From the NCBI GenBank assembly GCA_013396755.1, contig VWZF01003025.1, forward strand, positions 621,002 to 685,001: a stretch of 64,000 bases of DNA. Direction: 5' to 3'. This DNA comes from Sclerurus mexicanus (Eukaryota; Chordata; Aves; Passeriformes; Furnariidae). The translations under genes and the position numbers were made by a program. Position 1 is the first letter of the stretch. Each line of letters begins with the position of its first letter. The notes beneath the pieces are model-generated. The model made no database searches and had not been told where the DNA came from. It saw only the letters and a list, made by a program, of their open reading frames with translations. Below are positions 50,285 through 62,760 of the stretch, piece by piece.

Positions 50285-50545
50285 ACACAGAATCACAGAA
50301 TATCCTGAGCTGGAAGGGACCCAAAAGGGTCATCCAGTTCAACCCCTGGCCCTGCACAGATATCCCAGTGATCCCACCCTGTGGTCCAGAGGGTCATTCA
50401 AACACTCCTGGAGCCTTGGGGCCGTGCCCACTGCCCTGGGGAGCCTGGTCAGTGCCCACCAATCTCTGGGGGAAGGACCTTTTGCTGATGTCCAACCTGA
50501 CCCTGCCCTGGCACAGCTCCATCTCTTCCCACACACACCACACAC
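50285..50545 (-). mobile_element. CR1 LINE 3' fragment (fourth subfamily)
   Basis: Reverse-complement CR1. The tail 'aacacagaatcacagaatat' at 50285 is followed by 'cctgagctggaagggaccca', 'gggtcatccagttcaacccc', 'tggccctgcacagatatccc', 'gccctggggagcctggtcag' and 'tgtccaacctgaccctgccc'. This is the CR1 type whose sense strand reads 'gttgaactggatgacc...gggtcccttccagctcagg', different from the other three types. The open frame 50175-50588 (plus) is an antisense reading of it. Confidence 0.93.
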
Positions 50546-51234
50546 TCCAACCTGTGGTAGCTCACCCAGCGTTTTTCCTTCTGGGTGACCTAAGGATGTT
50601 TCCATGGTGATCTGCATTTGCTGTTTACCCCAATGCTCAGCTGGAGAGGACCGGCAATACTTGAGTGCTCTGAAATTAACCTCTTCAAAATTGGGAAACT
50701 TGCACCTTGGAATTTCTTAATATTCTCACCGCTACCACTGTGCTCTGCACTGTCATTTCCAATCCTCTATGCTCTGTGCAATATTCTTCTGAAATTTTCT
50801 TTTTATGATTCAACCTACAAATGAGCACTACTTTGTTACACATCACTTAGTTACGTTCTCCCTGTACTCATTATATCACCCCTTGTGGGTAGCGTTGCAA
50901 AATACCCAGGGTATTTGAAACAAGACACTTGGGAACATAAAAATTCAGCGGAGAGAAAAAAAAGAAAAAGTAAAATGATGTGAAAGAAACTGTTTTCATA
51001 TGATTAGCTTTTTTATCAGGGTTTTCTTTTCCATTAAGGAAAATTATCTTTAAAGGCCCCTGTTTATCATAATTTATCAGTCTTGTTGCTAAACAATGTA
51101 CTGACAGTGAATCGCTTCTCAATCCTACAGGAAAGAACACAGGACTGATCAGTTATTCCTTCTCTTTTCAAAATTAAGGAAGATCCTAGACCTACTCCAC
51201 GAAACAAAGCACCCAGAGCATCGTCTGGGTCTGG
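50546..51234. other. short unique spacer between two CR1 fragments
   Basis: No gene or repeat recognised, apart from a T-poor, A-rich tract at 50955-50970. The two flanking CR1 copies have their 5' ends facing this spacer. Confidence 0.5.
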
Positions 51235-51836
51235 ATTGATGTGCTGGGAAAGAGTGGTTGGGAAGCTGGAAAAGGCCCTGGAGGTGCTGGTCACCACTGG
51301 CTGAACATGAGCCCAGGTGGGCAAGAAGGGCAGTGGCACCTGGGCTGTGCCAGAGATGGTGTGGCAGCAGGAGCAGGGCAGTGACTGTCCCCTGTGCTGG
51401 CACTGCTGGGGCACCTCCAGTGCTGTGCCCAGTTCTGGGACATCAAAGACATGGAGGGGCTGGAGCAGCAGGAGCAGCTGGGGGGGCTCAGCCTGGAGAA
51501 AAGGAGGCTCAGGAGGGACCTTCTGGCTCTGCAAGTCCCTGCCAGGAGGTTGTATGAGGTGGGTGTTGGTCTCCTCTCCCAGACCACCAGCCAGAGGACA
51601 AGAGGAAATGGCCTCAAGTTGCACCAGAGAAGGTTCAGCTTGGACATTAAGTAACATTTCTTCACTGAAATATCGGTCAAGCATGGGAAGGGGCTGCCCA
51701 GGGAAGTGGGAGAGTCACCATCCCTTGAGGTGGATGTGGCACTTCGTGATATGGCTTAGTGGGGGTGGTGGGACTCAGTCAAAGGTTGGAGTGGATGATC
51801 TTGGAGGTCTTTTCCAACCTCAATGATTGTATGATG
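51235..51836 (+). mobile_element. CR1 LINE 3' fragment, longest copy in the window (about 0.6 kb)
   Basis: Sense CR1 running from the end of ORF2 through the 3' untranslated segment: 'ctggaggtgctggtcaccac', 'ggctgaacatgagcccaggt', 'ggggctcagcctggagaaaa', 'tggcctcaagttgcaccaga', 'gggaaggggctgcccaggga', 'cacttcgtgatatggcttag', 'gatcttggaggtcttttcca' and the tail 'caatgattgtatgat'. It is the type also seen at 7493. Compared with full-length CR1 it seems to carry internal deletions, and no intact ORF remains. The frames on both strands here (up to 205 codons, 51067-51684 minus) are repeat-derived. Confidence 0.95.
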
Positions 51837-53759
51837 AGGTCGAACAAGCAGTCTTTGCTGAGCCACAATACTCACCTGCACCCATAGTGGTCACAGTCTT
51901 CGTGCCAGCTGCTCAGGAGCTAATCCACTGCAGCCTACTTTGGATCCATCAAAATGTTCTTTATTCAGCCAAACTCTCTTAAAACTAGAGCAGCTTACAT
52001 CAGGCTGTTTCTACTAGTTTATAAACTGAAACCAACCTTGGCACATGCTTTTCCACTCATTCCACACACCTGGACTGAATGAGGGTCACTCTCTTCAGTT
52101 GTGTGGCTGCCTGTGGTTTTTTGAGACTGCCATCATCGCACAGCAATAATCTGTCCAACCTTGTTTTCTGCAGGGAATTGTCACCTTTATCGGGCACAGT
52201 TTTCTTTCCTTAGCAGTTTCGCCCAAATAATACGCTCACAGCTGCATTTTGGTGCAACTGGAGCCGCGTGGTGTCAAGTCAGTAGTTGAAGAGCCAATTA
52301 CTGAAGTCTGCACACTCCACTTTTACAGGACCAAAAGCACAAGTGCAAAAAGTTCATTTTGTGCATAGAAAATATGATGCTTTTTTGGGGGGTTTTTGTT
52401 TTTTTTTGGTGGTGGTTAAAATTTGTGACCCTTTTGTTTTTTGGGGGGTTTTTTTGCCCCCAAATGCTTCAGCAGGACCCTCCAGCTGGCAGCTCCTGTT
52501 GACAGATTTGTTAGCAGAGCAGGAGAAAGCCAGGCTAATGATGGGCCTGGAAGGTGAGCACAAAACCCCTAAAAAGCTGGTCCACCAGTGACTGGAAAAT
52601 TAATGTTAGTGATAATAAGATACGTGTTGTTGCCAAAAAGGCATTTTTTTTTAAGCAGCTGTTCAATAGAAAGACTTAAAATGATCAGTATCAGCTACTG
52701 GAGGCATTTTAAAGGAATCACAGTGTACTGACAGCCCCCATTGATTGTTTTAGCATTCAAGACAAAGGTGCAGAAAGGAGCGATTCAGACAATGACATGG
52801 ACACAGACAGAAAATCTGAGAAGGAAGGTAAATAGCACAGAGACTGCAAAGGCAAGCACTGAAGATATACAGGATTTTCCAGTGATGATAAAAGGCAAAA
52901 AGCTTTTAAGAGTGTAGCTGCAAGAGCTCAGTGTTTATTATCCAAGATTTTACAAAATGAATAAACTTCTTCTCATGCCTCAGATTTAAAATCCACAGGA
53001 TGCAAGATGGATAGATGCTGGAGGGTGGATATACATTGATTTCTCAACTAGCTTTTTCTTTGAAAGCCTGTTAAATAAATGTATTCCAAAATGTGGATAT
53101 TCCCTCTATAACTTTCAGCAAATGCTGGTTTCATGCCATCATGAGATGCAAATTATTACAGCACTGCTTACTGGCTGCTCAGATTCAGGACCTGTGGAAC
53201 AGGGCTGTCTACAAATACACCACCAACAAACCCACTGACTTGGAGAGCATGGCACCACTGTGATTCCATACGAATATGCAGGATAACTGCACCAGCTTAG
53301 ATAAGAGAGCTGAGAAGAGGTTTATGTTCTCAGAGCAGAAAATAATAGGTATTTCCATATAATCTCTGGGATCTTGCAGTCTGAAAGAGAGGTACGTGCC
53401 AAGTCTGAGCTTCTCCATCTCCAGTTAACAGGACCTCACTCTCCACCCCCAGCACAGTAGCCCCAAATGTTCTAGTTCTAAGGCCAAATTAATTCAACTT
53501 AAAGTTTTCCACTTGTGTTTAAAATTCAATTTCGCATACATATGGGTTTGTGAAAAATGGCATCAGTATAAAAGCTAACTCAACCGAAAAGTAAATAATA
53601 TATATTTTCCTTAGTGTTTTCGCCATGAATTAGAGTTTAAATAGCAGAGAAAGTAATTCTAGAAGCTTCCTGGGATTATTTTTTGAAAGGTGCACTGTTT
53701 GAATTTATCACTTTAAATGTGCTGACAATGAGCACGTTTTAAAACCTTATGGCAGTGCA

Positions 53760-53960
53760 TCAGGTTACCTAATATTAATTTACTTTTTATAATTTATTTA
53801 ATATAGTATTGATTGCATTAGCATTTGGATTAATGACCTTTTAAATGCTCAAAGACTAAAGGAGTTGTCTCGTAGGATGAGAAGACAGTCATGGGGCTGA
53901 AATAGTTGGCCAATCAGCTTTTTAAAAATAAATTAAAGATTGTGTAAACCAAAGCAATGT
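53760..53960. other. candidate conserved non-coding block
   Basis: Holds a PITX/OTX-type GGATTAAT at 53827-53834, 'aatattaatttac', and an inverted-CCAAT-like CCAATCAG at 53910-53917. AT-rich with no repeat or coding frame. Inference from motif content. Confidence 0.22.
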
Positions 53961-56081
53961 TGAGAATTAGGGCTTTCTAATGAGACCATCGGTTCTAAAT
54001 CAATACCAACAGGGCACACACTTGTGTTTGATGTTCACCATGTGCTTGAGAGAATGTCAGTAATCAATCCCTGGCTTTCTGACTTGCAGATGCACAGAAG
54101 TCCAGCTCGGTGAAAGGTCTGAGACTGCAAAGCAGGACTGGGTGCAAGTGTGAGGAATGCAGATTGGACTCTTTCCAAATGGAAGAGCTGAACTTTCCCG
54201 ATCATATGTTAAACTCAATGAGAATCACACGGTACATTGAATTTGAAGCTGATCCCTTGTGAAAATAAGGGGATGTATCATTTGCCTAATCCAAACATAC
54301 TCATGGGAAGAATCTCAGCTGCCATTTTCTCTGCTGAGCTCCATCTAATTTAAGGGGATAAAAACCACAGGCATGGTGGTGGCAGGGAATTCAGGAGATA
54401 ACCAGCCTTTCCTCCCCTAAGTATGGAATCTGACTCCAGGACTGCCATCTCCAATTGCTTTTGCCATATCTGAATAGTCATTTCGTCTTCTTTTAATCTC
54501 TCCTTGGTTTCCTGGGTTTTCTCTCTCCCTTTTTCTCCCTGGCCCCATGAAGACTTTCACGAACTCACTTACAAATGCCTGTGAGCAATTAAGAATATAT
54601 AATGAGCAATGGAATAATCACTGCCCCTTATTATTTCACTCTTTATTTTCCAGTGTGTTGAATAACTGCTTCCATCCCTTTTTTTGTCACAAAAATCAAT
54701 CAAAGTACATAGTGAATCCCTTCAATGACTTCATCAGTGAGGATGGCCAGTTGTGACCACTGGATTCTCTGGTTGTATGAGGCTGATAAAGAAGAAGCAG
54801 CGAGGAATGAGGCTGACAGGGCTCTGTGCCCCATGGAAATCCAGTTAGCACAGTCTGAGGGCTTTGCCTCTAGTTGTCTTGAAACGAGACTCATTATTCT
54901 TCTGCTTTCTGTTGGATATCCTGAATGGCTTTTTTTAGTGGAGTTATCCAGAGACAAACTGGAACTGCGATTTGTCCAAAGCACAAGAATTTGGAGAAAG
55001 CTGTTTTCTATTCTCTTGAGCGCCGTTTGAGTGGAAGGGAATTACGTGCTGGGCCTCCAGCCGGCAGCACATTGCAGAGGACAAGGGAGTTTGAACCCAC
55101 CTTACACTGGCTGGTCGGTGTGTGAAATCCTCTGTAGCTTAAGCAACTGCAGGGATTTTTACCAGATGTGGAAAGGGCACAGATAAATGCTGTCTTCAGC
55201 TGATTAACCAGTCCCTGGTGAAGTTTCTGCTGTGTTTGTGAAATTGTGGGAAACAGTCTTTTGCTAAAACACCATTAATTTTTAAGTATGGTTTCCAATA
55301 TGAAATATTTTTATTTTGGCTATTCATTTTTAATGACTGCACAATGCAACTCAGCAAAACTACACAAAGCAAACCAATAAAACCCATGAAGCTATTAACA
55401 TCAAATATTTGCATAAAAGCCACGAAATACCGAAGCAAAGACTTTGTAGGTAAGTGGAAGTTCATGGAACAAAGACAAAATGTACAGAAGATGTCATTAA
55501 AACATTGATTTATCAGAACAAACTTACAGTGCTACATTTACATTCTGCCCTCCTGGCAGAAAAGTTATTCTTACTTTTAGTTTGGGGGTATAATAATGGA
55601 GGTTATTACTAATTTATTGTGTCCTGGAGCCACGTTCATCAGTGTCCCTGTCGTGAATTAGGTGGGCAGTCAGACCTGCTACCTTTTGCCAGTAGCATTG
55701 CGTTACCTTAGCCAGGAAATTGCCTTTGTGCTTTTTGTCTACCCATGAAACATAAAAATGACCAGGTTCCCTTTATAATTTCCAGGTATACACCATGAAA
55801 ACTTAAAATAAGGTGCTTTGTTTACATACTTGTACTGTATGTATGTCAAGGCAAATGCATGATCTTAGAGAATATCCTGTCTGATCCTCAAAATACGTGA
55901 CCAAGAATCAGCCATGCCTGCATGTGTGGGAGCTGGATGGTTTGAAGAGTAGAAGTGTTACATGGATAGATTCCAAAAACTGGTGAAAGAGCAGAACATC
56001 TGTAGCCAAAGGATGAAAAGAAGTCAATATGATCATGTTTCAGTGTCTTCTTTTAAGACACAGCTCAACTTTTTTCCCTTA

Positions 56082-56097
56082 TTTTTTTTTTTTTTTT
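56082..56097. repeat. poly(T) tract
   Basis: About 16 uninterrupted T residues, followed by 'gcag'. It looks like a splice acceptor by chance, but no open exon follows. Confidence 0.8.
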
Positions 56098-58117
56098 GCA
56101 GTGGGGGGATTAAAGACTATAAATTTAAAATATTTTAAGTTGTTTTTTAAAGATCTCTGAGACTTTGACAATTTTCTTTTCACCTTCAGCAGGACTAGAG
56201 GGCCCAGAAAGGAGAAGAGACCATAACACAGGACTAGAAGACATTAGAAAGGACACCCAATTGTTAACCCAACTAGGCAGGGAAGTCACGCACTCATTTA
56301 TGTAAGTGCATTCTATACACATATCCATGACAGTAAAGGAGCATAGGAAGTTGTATTCATGGCGAAACACATTTGACCGTATCAATGTGCAAATTGTTAC
56401 TTTCCTTTACGGAAGGACTGGGGTTGGCAGTCGTTCTGGGTGCCCTGAAGCCCCTTAAAACCGAAATGAAGGCAATGATACAATGCAAAGTCAACTCCTG
56501 AGCTGCCAAATGAGGGATATATTCATAAATTAGGTTTGTATGTCTCAGACCTCTGAGTGAACTCTACAAGCGTCGTATTATTTAATGATAATACTGGAAA
56601 TCAGCTTGATATTTCCCATGAACTGTGCCATGAGAATACATTCATCCCAGGGCCACAGTTGTTTAAGTTCATATTGCTTTGATCTTTGCATTTAACTAGT
56701 GTAGAAAGTTTAACATACGGATTCTGTCTTCCAGGTGTTTCACAAAAGGAGCAGGATTGGGAGGCAGAAGGTGTATGTACCACTGCAGACAGAGCAATGA
56801 GCACGTCTAACGTGCCTCTGTGTGTGGATGCTGAGCGTAAATACTTGTGGAAATACCGAGTGGATGTTTATTGTCATCAGCTATTTAAGAGCCCACCGAT
56901 AACAGTCAGACTTAAGTCCTAATTCTGAGCTGCTTTTGGTAAGTGCACAGCCCTCACCGCCTTCAGGGGGACCTGTGATAGGCTAATCCTCGTGAAATAC
57001 AGACTTGCTGATGGTTCAGATGGGACTCTGTGCACTAATTAACATTTTATTTTATGGCAGCCCTTTCTTGTGTCCTATCCCTGCGCGCTCCCCGAGAGGA
57101 GCGAACAGATGCAGCCACACATCTCGGGCTTGGCAGGAGACGGATGTCACTCTTTAGAATAAATGGAGTCAGTCAACATCAACATCTGCCTGCGTGGCTG
57201 CCTTCCATGGACGGGCTGTGGTGGTGTCATCTGGAGACACTTCAGAACCAGCCCCTGCAGGACTTTGCCTGCCCCTTACAGCTTTTCCCTACCTTTTCTC
57301 TGATCTTCGTATTCTTTAGGGAAGTTTGAAATGGGTAAAATATTTCAGCTTCTAGTTGCTGAAACACTTATTTTCAGAGAGTGTAATGCAGGAACATCCG
57401 GTGAGGGAAAAGTACCAGAAGCTACAATTTGTCCTATTAAAACAACTGAATTTTCTGAGTTATAAAACTTGAAAAAAGACTCGATATTTTGCCTTCAACA
57501 TCTCAAACTTTGATGGTTTTATCTTCCTTAATTATAGTACATCAGAGTCACTACATTCCCTTTCAAGTGACCTGAGAAGGTGCTAAACACTTTCTCATGA
57601 TAACTAATTGGCGAGTTTTGTCACTGTAGACGCGTATTCAGGAAAATAACACCCAAGGACATCATTTCTCTTCAACTGCTCCAGATACATTTACTGATGC
57701 CTTTGCAAGATTATTTAAAAATATCATCCCCATTAATAATGTCTGTGTCGTTGCATGGCTTTCTTTGGTTTTCCTAACATTTAAAAAAGGGACAGGCATC
57801 AGAGGAAACCCTTCTCCCAGCCCTGTGACCTGGGGCACATCATTTATTCTGTCGGACATTTGACTTCTCCTGGCAGTTTTCTGCACTCTCAAACATCTCA
57901 TCTGTGCTTCATTTCTCCAAAGCCCTCTTGTATTTTGCACGCTGTGTACACGCCCGTATCTCTCTCCTCTCGGACATCCGCGCTCCCACACGCCCCTAAT
58001 TCTCATCTCAGCCTTTCCAAGGAACCAGGGGGGCTTTGACACTGAAAACTTTGCAGAACGCACGTGTAATAAGCGGGGAGGAAATAACACCGAAGGGTGA
58101 CTAAGATCATTAGGGTG

Positions 58118-58790
58118 TTATTGCAAATTAAATTGCCCCATAATGCTTCCTGTGGGTTCCTCAGGGAGCAGTTCCCTGCAGGGTCAAGGGGAGCGTTTGG
58201 TTTCCATGCCTATCAAATCCTTGTGACCTGATAAACCTGTTAACAATATTATCAAAGCTCAAAGTACCCTTGTGATGCTGGGGCATGAACCGGGAAGTCC
58301 AGTGAGCCCATCAACTTATTTCATGTAGGCTGCAAAGTAGCTTTCAGAACAGTCAAATTTTAATTAACAATCATGCAAGAGAAAGGCAGCAATGATGTTT
58401 CACAGGAGATCAGGGCCTATACCTGCCTGTGGTTGATCATTAAATTGCCTTTTTCACCTGCTTTTTGGAATGAAATTAATTAATGCCCTTTTCTTCCATG
58501 GCTTCAGTCTGGTATTAAGAAGCTCAACATTCCCATTGATGACTAAAATGAAATAATCAGTCTCTCCTAAAAACTGATATGATTAATTAATAAACTTTGC
58601 AGAAAATAATTCATTTTCAGTTTTAGAAAGCATTTAACTGGTAGTCATTATGAAGGGAAAGCACATGCAATAAAATGGTGTTAAATTCCACTTCCTCATT
58701 TATCTTTTTCCCCCTCGTTTGGTCTCTTCGCAGTAAATTCCTCAAAGATCATTTAATTTAATTAAAGTTGAGAAAAAGTACTTAATTCAA
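58118..58790. promoter_or_regulatory. cluster of homeodomain-type TAATTA cores, candidate enhancer
   Basis: TAATTA cores lie at 58361-58366, 58477-58482, 58584-58589 and 58759-58764, four in 404 bases. With roughly 31% each of A and T, I would expect about 0.4 by chance. The block also has 'gatcattaaattg', 'ctaattgg'-like and 'aacaatattatc' words, and no coding frame. Its enhancer role is inferred. The factor, target gene and conservation are unknown. Confidence 0.3.
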
Positions 58791-60549
58791 ATAGGAAGGC
58801 TGTGAAATCCCAGTGTGGAACTGGTGCCAGTTGTCACCTTTCCTTTTCAGAAAAAGTAGGAATGGCTTCTACCTGGAGGATGCAAATCTGCATTTATATT
58901 TCTGCATAACCAGGGTTTATGTGTTGCACGTTAACCTAAAGTGCACGTGTATGTACACACATATGTAGATTATATGGATCAGCTGTTCCATATGGGGTCC
59001 TTATATTGAAAATGGACCCACGGTGTTTGACCTGTGCTGTTCTTGTTGGAAAACTCAGCAGAAGAAACTGGCTTCTCTCTTTTAGAAAAAAATAATATCC
59101 ACTTTCCTGCCACCCTGGAAATGGTGCCCCTGACTTTGCAATTGGTGCAAAGGCAGGGCTGCAGTCTGGCTTCTCCCACTTCTGTCACTCAGTTAACATT
59201 TAAGCCTGTCGGCTGAGTACCATGTGCAAATGCTAAATATGATGGATTTGTTTTCAAAACATTTTTCAAAATAAGGAAGAGGTGGAGTGTGCTCTACATG
59301 GAAGCTTCCCTGTGAATTTTAACACACTGCGATGTAAATGCAATAAGGTTTTTTGCCAAGAGTCTAAACAGAAGCTGGTGTGCTCGATATAGGTTGTTTT
59401 CACTAAATAGCAAAAAAAAAAAAAAAATTAAAATATGAAGGCAGATAGAAAAATGGGAACTGTATGTGTATTTAATACATTTTATTATTCAACTTGTGGC
59501 TTAGTAATCACTACAGGACCTTCTCCCACTCCATCTGTTCCCACATAACAACAGTCGATAAATAATCTACACTGGTTTTATCAGCTGTATTTCTTGCAAC
59601 ACTGGAAATAATGAAGTTTTCCTGATCTAAACTGCTACCTAAACCATGTGACCACTTCAATACCAGTTTTAAGGGTAGAAACAAGTGGATAAATGCAGAA
59701 AGATATTAGCAGATGTGAAGGATTACAATGCATTTGAATTTCTTCTTGTAATGTGTTTGCAACCTCTGGAACTGCTCTAACGTTCAGTGGATACGCAATT
59801 ACTTCTGACACTGAAGGGAGAAACTGCCCTTCATGAATTTTAATCCAATAGCCCTTTGGATTCTCCTCAGCAGCTTTCTGCTGTCTTCTGGTGTTAAGGC
59901 AATGCAGACATATCCGAGACGTGGTGTTCACAATACATTTTAAAAGAGTGCACTGCTTGAAAAGTTTACTGGAGAAGTTGATTTGCATTTAGAAAGCTAA
60001 ACAAAGAACAGTTAAAAAAAAACAAACCAACAAAACCTGTTGCAAATGGTACATGGCGTGAAAATGCCTCACTTTCGGTGGAAGACTTATTGATCCACCA
60101 TTGATTAATTCAAGTGATAATGCCAGTAAACATTAACAATAAGGCAGATTTTCAATGTTTTATGCCCATGGCTGAATTCCAGGCTGGTGGGAAAGGGTTT
60201 AGTGCTGGGGGGCAGATACTGTGGGCTTTATGACGACTCATATAGTCAAGCAAACAAGTTGTCACACGCTGCTCCATTGATTTCACCAGCTGAAAGCAGC
60301 ACTGTCTGACAACTGAGTTTTTATCTCACTGTTCACATCAAAAAAGGTTCCTAAAAAAATCCTCTAATCACCTGTGAAGGTAAATATATTCTATGAGGAA
60401 AGCACTGTGATCAGCGTGCTGTGCAAAAAACCACGTGTTCAGATAACCAAGACAATAAAAATGAGTCTATTTCAGAAAACAGGGAAGAAAACTTTCAGAT
60501 ATGTCCTTTGAAGTGTTCAGCAGTCCAGAGGACATCTTTTATTTATTGT

Positions 60550-60561
60550 TATATATATATT
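60550..60561. repeat. (TA)6 microsatellite
   Basis: Six TA units between 'attgt' and 'tgctgc'. Confidence 0.8.
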
Positions 60562-62519
60562 GCTGCATCACAGTGAAGCTCACAACGCAAAATGAAACCC
60601 TTTGATATAAGTGTTAATGTCAAGGTGGCTGTGGGTAATTTAGTGACCTTACCACCTCCTCAGGAAATATTTCCTGGGGAGTTAGCACTGTATGTTTAAT
60701 TTTCTGCAGTGAGAACACAGCTCTTTGAGGCTGACATGTTGTATGACTGTGTGTTTAAAATATTGTAAAACTCCTGGCTACCACCAGCTTGACATCCTTG
60801 ACATAAACCTCATGGTTTTTCATTCAGATCTTTGGAGACCTCAGTTGTAAAACTCAAATTAAAAGAAAGAACATTATGTTCAGTAAAACGACTTTGGTCA
60901 GTCTCCTAAAAGCATGGACTTCATCAAGAAAACTCCTGTTCTTTTTTTAATTTTTTTTCTATAATTTCCCCTCCCTGCTTTTGCAGTAGCAATCAGATGG
61001 GAATAGATTAGTATAATTTCAAATTCTAAATAGACTGTTGTGGCCACCTAATGTCTCATGCACTGTTTGATGATCCAGCCTAAATGTCATCACGTATTTG
61101 GGCCCCGGTCTGATTCTTTATGTAACAAAGATGAAGTTTAAATACCACAAAGTTTATTAAACCAGACTATAAGAAGTTTAGCAGACATAATCCTCTTTTT
61201 TTTTATTTTTTTGCAAGTTTTAACAAGCCTGGTTTTGCTGCACAAATTCAGGAGCAAGTGGTTAACTCCCACTGGTTTCAAAGCCATGGGAATTAAGCAG
61301 GTGCTTAAAGTTAATGAGGTACTTAATTGCTTTGTAGAACCAAGATGGACTGTTGCATTACAGGTACAATGAGAAATTGTCCCTGATTTCCTTCCCGAGT
61401 GGGGAGATTTTTAAGGATCAAGATCTCAGTAGCAGGCCATCTTTTTACCATTTATGCATAATTTGATAGTCGAAAATTGCAATCTTCTGTTGCAATCTGG
61501 GTGGATTCAGTCACAGCATCATTAAAACCATTCAAGGTTGATCAAAAGGCTTTATAAATTTTCTAAAGAAACCACAGAGGGCTGAGTAATGCCTAAGCAT
61601 TTTGTGCTACCACTGTTTTAGCAAAATACAGTCCATGCCAAATCATAGAGACCAAAAAAGTCTCCAGCAACGAGGTGAATGGGTCGTAAGAACAGACCTT
61701 CACCTTGGCAGATGGGGCAAACTGTCCCAAGGGAGCAGACCAGGGAGAAGGAAAAACACTGATGTCTTGAAACATGAGTATATTTTTGTTGGAGGGAGGA
61801 TATTTTATCACAGAAGATAACTTGGCATGCAGAAATGTTACACCAGGTCTTAGCTCTCAATGGCACTGGTGAAAATCCAAACTATTTCTTGGTACCTTGT
61901 GGCATTAGGGGTCATACTTGTGATGACCATGGTCATTCCAGGTGAGAGGATTCAAGGAAGCTCTCCTGCACTATTCTAAAGCCGATGTTTTCAGACACAA
62001 AGCAGGGGCAGTGTGTATTTCAGTCGGAAAACAACATAGCTGGAGCTGTGGTTGGTCCCTGTGAAAGAGCATGGCACCGAGAGGGAATTAGCTCCTTGTT
62101 TTGCTGTGCTTGTGTACGCAGATTTGCTTTACTATTAAACTCTCTTTATCTCAAGGCCTGAGTTGCCTCGCTCTGCCTCTGCTGCCTCTCTGCCCATCCC
62201 CACTCGTGCCAGCTGAGGTTAAACCGGGACAGTTGCAGCACATCTGCTCTTTAATTAACGTGCCCAACATCTGTCACCTTTCCCCTGTCTTTAAAGCACC
62301 CAGCAGTATTTCACCCTCGCATTCCAACGTTCCTCGTGGCAACAAAGACCCCGCTTCAAGAGGAGAGGCAATTTTTACACTTGTGTCTCCGAGTAACTTT
62401 AAACCGTTTCTGGTACTCCTGTTTAGAATAATTCTAGAGGTGTGTCTATTTATCTTCTGCATTAAAATTCAAGAAAAAGGTTTAGCTTTTGGCTTGCCTT
62501 CGGGCTAAGCTGTGCAGCA

Positions 62520-62760
62520 GACATGCTTCTCTGAGATAATTTGTTTTCTAATTGCCATTCGTTTGCTGAAATACAATTAAAGTTATTGCTCTAATATTAA
62601 CATCAACATCTTGATTGCCTTATCAGAATATGAATATGTATTTTTCTTACTCTGCTTGGAGACATCTTTCACTAACTTTCTCTGAACATGTAGCTCTTAA
62701 TTAAAGAGAATTTTTAATTCCTCTGTAACAGCGCTTTCCCATCAACTCTTGCCAGTTTGT
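62520..62760. other. candidate conserved non-coding block
   Basis: AT-rich, with 'ctaattgccattcg', 'aatacaattaaagttattgc', a TAATTA core at 62698-62703 inside 'cttaattaaagagaattttt', and 'aacagcgctttccc'. No repeat or coding frame. Inference from style. Confidence 0.22.

Noticed and set aside
51067..51684. 205-codon minus-strand open frame
   Set aside because: It lies almost wholly antisense to the CR1 copy at 51235-51836.
54700..55030. Overlapping open frames on both strands (94 and 101 codons)
   Set aside because: Mutually antisense frames with no domain. Overlap on both strands is common by chance when stops are sparse.
56082..56103. Poly(T) followed by gcag, resembling a strong splice acceptor
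   Set aside because: The sequence downstream quickly meets stops in all frames and no donor is evident.
57662..58090. 142-codon minus-strand open frame in a mildly CpG-containing stretch
   Set aside because: No domain or family resemblance. CpG density is lower than in the left-edge cluster and there is no supporting splice context.
60661..60676. Perfect 16-base palindrome (caggaaatatttcctg)
   Set aside because: About one such palindrome is expected by chance in 64 kb (4^8 = 65,536). There is no supporting context.
62101..62508. 135-codon plus-strand open frame with hydrophobic segments
   Set aside because: Hydrophobicity follows T-rich composition. There is no signal peptide logic or known family.
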